Shown here: piece by piece, positions 58,095-64,000 of the stretch | Layout of the letters: every line of letters starts with the position of its first letter | Numbering within the stretch: position 1 is the first letter of the stretch | Assembly (NCBI GenBank): GCA_002753155.1 | Contig: PDZW01000013.1 | Span: 1 to 64,000, forward strand | Length of the DNA: 64,000 bases | Direction of reading: 5' to 3' | Source of the DNA: Alphaproteobacteria bacterium WMHbin7 | GTDB lineage: Bacteria > Pseudomonadota > Alphaproteobacteria > Rhodospirillales > WMHbin7 | Notes under the pieces: model-generated | What the model saw: the letters and a program-made list of their open reading frames with translations, nothing else | What the model was told of the DNA's origin: nothing | The model's database searches: none | Position numbers and translations under genes: made by a program

Positions 58095-59069
58095 TCATCC
58101 TGTTGAGCCTCTGAGGGGCTGTTTTGCGCCCGATCCCGCCATCTGCGGGGGCTCGGTCGTGTCGATATCGATCAGCAACAAAGTCGCATCGTCATTTGCC
58201 AAAAGCCCTTCCCTGTGGCGGGCGCGGACATAGGCCAAGAAAGCCTGGTCCGATTTCAAGGCCTGGCGCAAGGCATCCAGCACCCTGGCGAAGGGTTCCT
58301 GCGCTTGTTTGCGCTGGGCGCGAATGGCATCGCCAAGTTTGCTGTCGCCTTCGGCAAGACGCGAAAACGCCTCAGCCATTTTTGAATTGCTGGCACCTGG
58401 CGCATGCAAGGCGAGATAGCGCAGCAGAAGATATTGCCCGATCCCGTCAGAGGCCACGGCGATCGTGGCGCGGGCAGGCAGCGTTACCACCCCGGTTGAC
58501 AGTTTGGCCTTGTCGGGCAGGTCCTTCCAATTGAGCAGGGCGGGTGTTCGTCCCAAGTCGGAAAGGGTTGAGGGATAGCTTGTCGTTAGGATGGGGCGGG
58601 GCCCCGTTCGGTCGAACACCATGATCTGGCTGTCGCCATAACCCAGCCAGCGCATCACCGCCCGGCCGCGCAGGAAGCTCAGCCAGCAGGCGGCCAGCGT
58701 GGCGCACGAACCTTCCTTGACGAACTTGGCATGCTTGACCGGCTGGCTTTTCGCCCGCTGGGCATAATCGCTGCGAAAGGAAAGGCAGAAGCCATCCAGC
58801 CAACGATTAAGTTCGTTAATGCCGACAATGGGTCTTCCCGGCAAACGGCTGACCAGTGTTTCGGCCCAGGCCCCGCAAAACAGCCCCGTGCCGCCTGCCC
58901 CATCGGAAACAGCCGCCAGCAGGCTGTCCCTGGACTTGTTCAGACGAAACTTGTCTTCGTTCTGCCGCCAGACAATCTGATCGCCGATGGAAAAGCTGTC
59001 GTTGCGAGGTTTGGCGACAGAGCGTCCCCTGGCCGAGCAACTCGGCCAGGAAGTCTGCCCGGAAATCAC
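58095..59069 (-). CDS. PP2C-type Ser/Thr phosphatase of a TerY-P-type triad
   Basis: The protein has 324 residues. PPM-type metal-binding motifs are AVSDGAGG (Asp56), ASDGIGQY, and the late NDDATLLLID. YGDSQIMVF is the middle conserved segment. It is predicted to reverse phosphorylation by the neighbouring kinase. The ATG overlaps the end of the vWA gene by 4 bases (ATGA), so the two are coupled. Confidence 0.88.
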   Translation of the reverse strand: MISGQTSWPSCSARGRSVAKPRNDSFSIGDQIVWRQNEDKFRLNKSRDSLLAAVSDGAGGTGLFCGAWAETLVSRLPGRPIVGINELNRWLDGFCLSFRSDYAQRAKSQPVKHAKFVKEGSCATLAACWLSFLRGRAVMRWLGYGDSQIMVFDRTGPRPILTTSYPSTLSDLGRTPALLNWKDLPDKAKLSTGVVTLPARATIAVASDGIGQYLLLRYLALHAPGASNSKMAEAFSRLAEGDSKLGDAIRAQRKQAQEPFARVLDALRQALKSDQAFLAYVRARHREGLLANDDATLLLIDIDTTEPPQMAGSGAKQPLRGSTG

Positions 59070-60061
59070 GATGCCTTGTCCAGCAGTTCCGATTCCGCGA
59101 AGTCGCCATCGTCGTAACTGTCGCCCGCGATGTCCGAAGCCGAAGACAGCTCGCCCGGCGAGAAGGGCTCGACCAGAGAGGAACGTGCGGGCTGAACATT
59201 GATGGCTTGGCGCGTTCCGATGTCCAGCAAGGTCAACAGGGCCACGGCATTGGCGTTATAGGCCATGCCCTTGAGGCGCGCATCGGGGGCCAGCGTCCGG
59301 TCGTGAACTTCCTCGATCACCGCTCGATGACGGGGCGACAATTCGCTCGACATCTCGAAAAGCAATCTGGCATAGGCGTCGTTGGGCAATTCATCGGGCG
59401 TGGAGGGAAACAAGACCGACGCATCATCGCCGCCTGAAATATGGCAATTGATCAGCAGGACCTTGCCGTCGCTGGTGGCGAGATTCGTCAGATTCCTGGC
59501 CGTCCTCAGCAGTTCCTGGTCGCTGTTGACGTCATTGGCCATGCCGTCGGTGATGTTGATGACGACGGGCGGAAACGAATCGGGGTTCCAGGCGATCCAC
59601 TCGGCAAGCGTCGCTTGGGCCAGCAGAAAAGTCGCGTTCATCGGGGTGCTGTCGACGCCGACGGGGTCGATCCAGCGCGAAACAGCGACCCGCTCGTGAA
59701 TGATCTGGCCGCGCACTTCCGTCGCGATATCCATCTCCACGATCTCGGCATTCTCCGCCACCTCGGTAATCGGCACCAGCTTGCGGCCCGCCAGATTGTT
59801 GCGCCAGCAGAATTCAGGGCGCCGCGTCTTGCCGTAACCGATGATGCCGACATCGAAATAGTCGCGCACACCCTCGTCGCGCATACAGCGATTGATCAGT
59901 TCTTCCAGTGTGCCGTTGAGGGCATTGGCCACCGCCTCGGCGCGGGTCAGGGCGTTGCCCGCAGGATCGACGCCGAAAGGCTTGTTCATGGAACGCGATT
60001 GATCGACCAGAAAAAGGAAAACCCCCCGGCTGTCACGACTGATTTCTTTCGAGTAGGCCAC
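59066..60061 (-). CDS. vWA-domain protein, TerY-like
   Basis: The protein has 331 residues if it starts with GTG at 60061, GGGAGG 6 bases upstream; a TTG at 60076 is an alternative. The vWA MIDAS is complete: DxSxS in LVDQSRSM (20-24), Thr in STPMNA, Asp in ITDGMAND. Thus metal-dependent ligand binding is expected. The C-terminal tail is acidic (DDGDFAESELLD). With the following PP2C and kinase genes it makes the arrangement called the TerY-P triad. Confidence 0.87.
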   Translation of the reverse strand: MAYSKEISRDSRGVFLFLVDQSRSMNKPFGVDPAGNALTRAEAVANALNGTLEELINRCMRDEGVRDYFDVGIIGYGKTRRPEFCWRNNLAGRKLVPITEVAENAEIVEMDIATEVRGQIIHERVAVSRWIDPVGVDSTPMNATFLLAQATLAEWIAWNPDSFPPVVINITDGMANDVNSDQELLRTARNLTNLATSDGKVLLINCHISGGDDASVLFPSTPDELPNDAYARLLFEMSSELSPRHRAVIEEVHDRTLAPDARLKGMAYNANAVALLTLLDIGTRQAINVQPARSSLVEPFSPGELSSASDIAGDSYDDGDFAESELLDKAS

Positions 60062-60099
60062 TTCTCCCCTCCCCAAGTCTTGAATTGAATTTCAGCGTC

Positions 60100-60144
60100 A
60101 GAGATTATCACAATCTCTATATATGGTACAAAAATATATTCCAA
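60100..60144 (-). promoter_or_regulatory. Candidate promoter and operator of the vWA-PP2C-kinase operon
   Basis: On the minus strand, TTGGAA (60144-60139) and TATAGA (60121-60116) are separated by exactly 17 bases. A 7-base inverted repeat, AGAGATT-ATCAC-AATCTCT (60100-60118), overlaps the -10 and start region, where a repressor would sit. The 305-base gap otherwise is AT-rich near 60110-60170 and holds nothing else I can support. Confidence 0.5.
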
Positions 60145-60381
60145 ACCCACTAGTTTTTGAAATCTTGCGGCGACGAGGTGCATCAGAGCAAATCATGGGG
60201 AAAGATCATTTGCAAAGCGGCCAAATCACGGGATAATCCATTGACGTTGCAGCGTTGGGGCCTTTACCAATCTCGTGATCGGGGGCGCTTGGCCTTTCTT
60301 CCGCCTAGGGGGGGGCCAAAAAAGGAGCGCCTTTCGGGCCAGGGCGTGTGCGCTTGCTTTCAGTAACCTGCGGAGTTTGCC

Positions 60382-61320
60382 ATGCATGACAAGTCGAAAA
60401 AGTCGCTCCTGTCCTTCAATGGAAAGAACAGAAGCATTTTCATGGCGATTTCAGCGCTCTGGCTGTTTGTTTGCGCGGCCTATATTTCTGTATACAGCGG
60501 CTGGGAAAATATTATGTATTTCATGCCGCATGAGTTCTTTATCATTCTGCTTGTCGTTGCATTGCCTCTGATTGTTTTTGGTCTTGTCATTGTCATCACG
60601 CAGGTAACCATCCGCGTGGATAGTCTGCGGACGGATGTCGGCCAACTGTCCCAGCGCGACGGTATTGCCACCGAGGCCCTTGCCCTGATCAGCCAGACCA
60701 TTCGGGAAAGCCGCGAAGCCCAGATCGAGGCGCAGGAGAAGGCTGCCGCCCTGCTGGTCGATGCCACCCGCGATAGCCGACAAGCCATCATCGAGGAATT
60801 GCGCTCGCAAGGCGGCATGTCGCGGGATATCTCGCGCGAGTTGGCTCTGTCGGCTCAAAAGCTGGCGCCGGTCGCCGCCAGCGATTCCGTCCAGAGCATC
60901 GACCGCATGCGCTCTTTGGCCGAGTTGCTGACGTTGGCGCTCAACGATCTCAGCATGACGGCCACTCAGTTGCTGACCGACCTTTTGTCCAACGTTCAAG
61001 ACGACAAGGAGACGGTCAGGAAATTCATTTCGACTTTGACGGACGCTTATTTCGCAGGTGACAGAAACGTCTTCTTCAGGTGCCTTGCCCTTGAGGTCAA
61101 GGCGCATTCGGATAAGTTTCGAGAGATGGCGGCAGGTTCCGATACGGTTGGCCGGAGAGTGTCGAAGATCCTGCGCGAGGCGGGGGAAATCAAAACCCTC
61201 GTCGCCCAGTGCAATCCCAATGATCTCATTCGCATCGTTTTCGAGGATGGGGATCTTTGGGATCTGGAAAAAATTCTTGTTACGCACTTCGCCGACGATG
61301 GCTCATTGAAGAGTGCGTAA
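60382..61320 (+). CDS. Two-TM coiled-coil membrane protein, unknown
   Basis: The protein has 312 residues. TM1 is about 19-38, TM2 about 51-73 (FFIILLVVALPLIVFGLVIV). A long helical, charged coiled coil spans about 80-200, followed by a folded C-terminal part ending DLWDLEKILVTHFADDGS. CGGAG precedes the ATG by 6 bases. I recognise no family. The layout resembles that of proteins which tether a cytoplasmic domain to the inner membrane, including some magnetosome proteins, but similarity is only architectural. It is divergent from the triad. Confidence 0.65.
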   Translation: MHDKSKKSLLSFNGKNRSIFMAISALWLFVCAAYISVYSGWENIMYFMPHEFFIILLVVALPLIVFGLVIVITQVTIRVDSLRTDVGQLSQRDGIATEALALISQTIRESREAQIEAQEKAAALLVDATRDSRQAIIEELRSQGGMSRDISRELALSAQKLAPVAASDSVQSIDRMRSLAELLTLALNDLSMTATQLLTDLLSNVQDDKETVRKFISTLTDAYFAGDRNVFFRCLALEVKAHSDKFREMAAGSDTVGRRVSKILREAGEIKTLVAQCNPNDLIRIVFEDGDLWDLEKILVTHFADDGSLKSA

Positions 61321-61365
61321 TTGCGGGTTCAGATGCTTGACCGTAACGGATACTCCAGGCTGCCT

Positions 61366-63165
61366 TCAGGCAGTCCCGGATGCTTCGCGGTTGCGCACAC
61401 GGTAGCAGAGCACATCGACGCTGGGACCTGACTGGTCAGAAGACAGCGTCCATTTGCGGGTTACCGGCTCGAAGACGAAGAGATCCTTGTCGGTGGCGGC
61501 ATTCGAGAAGAGCTCTTCCAGAATAAGAACCTCACCCGATGTGGCGATGGGGCGCAGGCGGGCCGCCGGGCTGATTGAATTCAGAAGAAGGTCGCTGTGC
61601 CCGGTTTCATCCATGTCGGTGCGTATCGTGGCAAAGCCCCAATTCACACAGACGCTAGAATCCACCTTCATGTCGCGCAAGATGTTGATGTAAAGACCGG
61701 CGCAGCGCAACGCATCCGTCGGATTCTCGAATCCGGCGATGATGCTGCTATCCTTGGTGGCCATGGATATCTGCGTCTTAACGCCAAAAAAGATTTTGTT
61801 GTACTGCATGAGCAGATCCACCAGCAGACGTCTTTCCTCTTTCGTCTTGCGGCTGAAGGGCTCGGAATACAGCATCAAGATGGCCAAATCCTTGCGCTCG
61901 TAGGTGTAGAAGCCCTCATCCGCCTCTTCCTCTGGCGCCGGGGCTGGTGCCGGGGCAAGCTGTGGATGAACCACCGGGGGGGGCTGCGCAGTTGCAGGCT
62001 CTGGCGCGGGCGATGTCTCTGCAGGGATGGCAGCACTGGCCTGGGCCATTTCCAGGGGGGCTTCGGCAAGAACGGGCGGGGCCTCGGGCTCTGCCAAAGC
62101 GACGATCTCGGCAGGAGCGGGGGCGGGCTCGGCAGCTTGGGGAGCGACGGTTTCAACCTGCTCGGGCTCTTTGGGAAGCGCGGGTTGCCCAGCCTCTTCA
62201 ACGGGTGCCGACGGGGGCTCGGCAACGGGGGCTTGCCGGGCGATTTCCTCGACTGACTCGGGCGCTGTCTTCGGCGGCGAAGGCTGTCTGGCCTCCAGGG
62301 GGGCGGGGGCAATTTGAGGGGCTTCGGTTGCCGGAGCCTCCAGCGTTTCCATAAGCGAGGCGGACTCTGGCTCGGATGCGGCTGTCGTTGTCTCTGCCAA
62401 CGCCATGTCGGGCGTCAAGTCTTCGCTTGTCTCGACTCTGGATGGAGTCGGGGCCTGTGCCTCCCCCTCCGGCTTGAGTGATTTTTCTTCTTTGCCCTTG
62501 CCGGGCTGACCGGCCTCGAAATCAAGCTCGCCGGTTTCGTCGTCGCCGCCATCCGCGTCATCGTGCGAATACGGGCGCTGCCGACCGCCAACGCGATAGT
62601 CGCGGATGATGGCGCCACTCATATTGGCGCCATCGAATTTGGCGCCGCTGGTATCCGCATCCGTCAGCGTAGCGCCGCCCAGGTCGGCTTCGCGCAGATC
62701 CGTTCCGGCCAAAATCGCCCGGGTCAGATTGGCGCCGGTCAGCTTGGCTCCGACAAGTCGGGCCCCCGCCAGATTCGCCCCCGTCAGATCAGCGCCGGAA
62801 AGATTGATCTTTCCCACCAGGCTGGCGCCGGCCAAATTCACCCGGCGCAGACAAGCCCCTGAAAGATTAGCCCGCAAAAGATAGGCACCGGCGATGGTTG
62901 CCCCTTCGAGATAGGCCCCAGAGAGATTGACTTCATCCATATTTGCGCCAGCCAGATTGGCCAGACGCAAATTCGCCCCAGAAAGGTCAGCCTTGCGCAG
63001 ATTGGCCAAAGACAGCACGGCGCCCGTGAGGTCCATTCCGGCAAGATCGGCCCCCTTCAGATCGGCGCCGGCCAGATCGGGCAGAACATCAGGCTCCTGC
63101 TGGCGCCACGCATTCCAGCGGCCAGCCCCCTGTCCTACAACATGTAGATGATGAACGTTCGTCAT
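61366..63165 (-). CDS. Pentapeptide-repeat protein with acidic linker and degenerate class III cyclase-like domain
   Basis: The protein has 599 residues. About thirty A(D/N)LxX pentapeptide repeats form a right-handed beta-helix (about 27-190). A Pro/Ala/Glu-rich, probably disordered linker spans about 215-415. The C-terminal region (about 415-590) follows the class III nucleotide cyclase pattern (KDSSIIAGFENPTDALRCAG, ISPAARLRPIATSGEVLILE). The first metal-binding Asp segment is not present, so catalysis is doubtful. It is convergent with the coiled-coil gene, 45 bases apart. Confidence 0.8.
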   Translation of the reverse strand: MTNVHHLHVVGQGAGRWNAWRQQEPDVLPDLAGADLKGADLAGMDLTGAVLSLANLRKADLSGANLRLANLAGANMDEVNLSGAYLEGATIAGAYLLRANLSGACLRRVNLAGASLVGKINLSGADLTGANLAGARLVGAKLTGANLTRAILAGTDLREADLGGATLTDADTSGAKFDGANMSGAIIRDYRVGGRQRPYSHDDADGGDDETGELDFEAGQPGKGKEEKSLKPEGEAQAPTPSRVETSEDLTPDMALAETTTAASEPESASLMETLEAPATEAPQIAPAPLEARQPSPPKTAPESVEEIARQAPVAEPPSAPVEEAGQPALPKEPEQVETVAPQAAEPAPAPAEIVALAEPEAPPVLAEAPLEMAQASAAIPAETSPAPEPATAQPPPVVHPQLAPAPAPAPEEEADEGFYTYERKDLAILMLYSEPFSRKTKEERRLLVDLLMQYNKIFFGVKTQISMATKDSSIIAGFENPTDALRCAGLYINILRDMKVDSSVCVNWGFATIRTDMDETGHSDLLLNSISPAARLRPIATSGEVLILEELFSNAATDKDLFVFEPVTRKWTLSSDQSGPSVDVLCYRVRNREASGTA

Positions 63166-63529
63166 ACCCCTGTCCGGAATAGCCCTTCTTCGCTAGGCAA
63201 ACCGATATTCCCAAGCTTTAAGGATTAGCTCCATTTGGATTGAACCACAATATCTCGTTAGGGTCCAGCGCAGAGAACAACAAGCTAATGTGTTGATTGT
63301 TTTCGCCGCGAACCTTCACCAGGCCTTTTATGCTTTCTTGGCAAGATGCTGCAGGCTTGTTTGCCAAACCCACCCCTTGTGGTGTGCTTTGCCACGAGCT
63401 GAGCAAGACCGGGAACTTGAAAACCTCTCGGACAGGCCCTGACAGGGGGCGGGAGCTCTTGACAGGAAGCTCAAACGGCAATAGGGTTATTGCGAACAAG
63501 TCGCAATCGCAACTCATGGGGCCAGGACA
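63166..63529. other. Intergenic region, promoter side of the last two genes
   Basis: This 364-base gap lies between the divergent pentapeptide-repeat gene and the small Gly-rich gene. Apart from the promoter at 63459-63487, I see no gene or RNA. A GCGA/TCGC mini-hairpin near 63491-63510 is too small to call. Confidence 0.4.
63459..63487 (+). promoter_or_regulatory. Candidate sigma-70 promoter of the Gly-rich gene
   Basis: TTGACA at 63459-63464 is a perfect -35. TAGGGT at 63482-63487, after 17 bases, is a fair -10. The ATG follows 42 bases later. Confidence 0.5.
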
Positions 63530-63802
63530 ATGAAGACGGTCGTAGACAGTAAGAGCCACCGCGCGGGCCTGAATGGGTTCAATGCAGCAACGGCATCGGC
63601 CACGGGGATTGGCGCTGGGGCGGCGGGTGCTGCCGTCGTTAAGGCCAAGGGGCTGCTTCTCCTTGGCAAGGGGGCGTTTGCCGTTCTCGGAGTCGTTGCC
63701 GCTGGTCCGCTTGGTGTTGGATTAGCCATCGGAACGCTAGCGACGCTCCTTTACGGGGCCAACGCCATGCGCTCAAGCGACCCTTTCAGGCAAATGACAT
63801 AA
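63530..63802 (+). CDS. Small Gly/Leu-rich hydrophobic protein, magnetosome-membrane-like
   Basis: The protein has 90 residues. A polar N-terminus (1-22) precedes a Gly/Ala/Leu-rich hydrophobic part (about 25-76, including KAKGLLLLGKGAFAVLGVV and GPLGVGLAIGTL) with two likely TM passes. The KG-L-G alternation echoes Mms6, MamG and MamD, but the LG-repeat itself is not present, and no named family fits securely. CCAGGA precedes the ATG. About 200 bases remain to the window edge with no gene visible. Confidence 0.65.
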   Translation: MKTVVDSKSHRAGLNGFNAATASATGIGAGAAGAAVVKAKGLLLLGKGAFAVLGVVAAGPLGVGLAIGTLATLLYGANAMRSSDPFRQMT

Positions 63803-64000
63803 AATCTGCGCCGCGCCGGGATGTTGTTTTACGGCAGAATGAGTTGCCCAGAAGCTTGGACGAAAAGCGTGAGGTTCTGACAGAGGAGAGTTCGCTTTTG
63901 ATGATCAGGGCGCCTGCGACGGCATAGCGAAGAGCAAGATGAGCCGCCAGGGCACTCGGCCCACTTCTTGGAAGTTTTTATTTACTTTCGTCGCCCCCCC
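63803..64000. other. Right edge, no gene visible
   Basis: These 198 bases hold no open frame of useful length on either strand. The window ends in a run of seven C. More magnetosome genes probably lie beyond, but none is visible here. Confidence 0.4.

Noticed and set aside
57119-60061. Tellurite-resistance operon
   Set aside because: Only the vWA/PP2C/kinase triad is present; no TerB, TerC or TerD proteins are visible, so no tellurite phenotype is claimed.

Overview
The window looks like a chromosomal segment of a magnetotactic alphaproteobacterium of the Magnetospirillum type. Three observations support this. First, there is an mms6-mmsF pair with the diagnostic Leu-Gly repeat of Mms6. Second, general alphaproteobacterial markers are present: ALA synthase (hemA), a DUF1465/RcdA-type protein, aapJQMP, and an ELM1-family protein. 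Third, there is a complete nor denitrification cluster. The DNA is GC-rich, with long non-coding frames opposite most genes.

Layout, left to right. 1-8.8 kb: a cut gene, ubiD, a GAF/HD-GYP phosphodiesterase, a 48-residue membrane peptide, a higBA toxin-antitoxin pair, and the aapJQMP amino-acid ABC operon on the minus strand. 9-14 kb: a chemoreceptor with a PilZ tail, followed by STAS, receiver/anti-sigma-kinase and SpoIIE-phosphatase genes. This is a partner-switching module wired to a chemoreceptor. 13.9-31 kb: mostly housekeeping genes (P-type ATPase, RcdA-like, small heat-shock protein with a ROSE-like RNA thermometer, DHH phosphoesterase, zapE, hemA, PAS-GGDEF-EAL, EEP nuclease, J-domain protein, TusE-like, enoyl-CoA hydratase, ELM1, TPP enzyme, DsbA-like).

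31-40.8 kb: the nitric-oxide block. It holds nnrS, three Crp/Fnr regulators of the NNR/DNR type, a second DsrC/TusE-like protein and norCBQDEF. Four TTGAY-N4-GTYAA-type boxes sit in front of the genes, or at most one mismatch from that pattern. 40.8-52.4 kb: two tandem TPR/glycosyltransferase-like proteins, ispE, a TPR lipoprotein, ETF-QO, a family-4-like uracil-DNA glycosylase lacking most FeS cysteines, a lytic transglycosylase, ChaC and an EamA transporter.

52.5-64 kb: a tRNA-Thr(GGT) marks an abrupt change. To its right lie a bacteriohemerythrin, mms6, mmsF, mms36-like and mms48-like genes. These are followed by a divergent operon of a vWA protein, a PP2C phosphatase and a protein kinase (a TerY-P-type triad). 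Then come a two-TM coiled-coil protein, a pentapeptide-repeat protein with a Pro/Ala/Glu-rich linker and a degenerate cyclase-like domain, and a small Gly-rich hydrophobic protein resembling magnetosome membrane peptides. I infer that this is the edge of a magnetosome gene island. The most interesting candidate system is the phospho-signalling set lying inside it.
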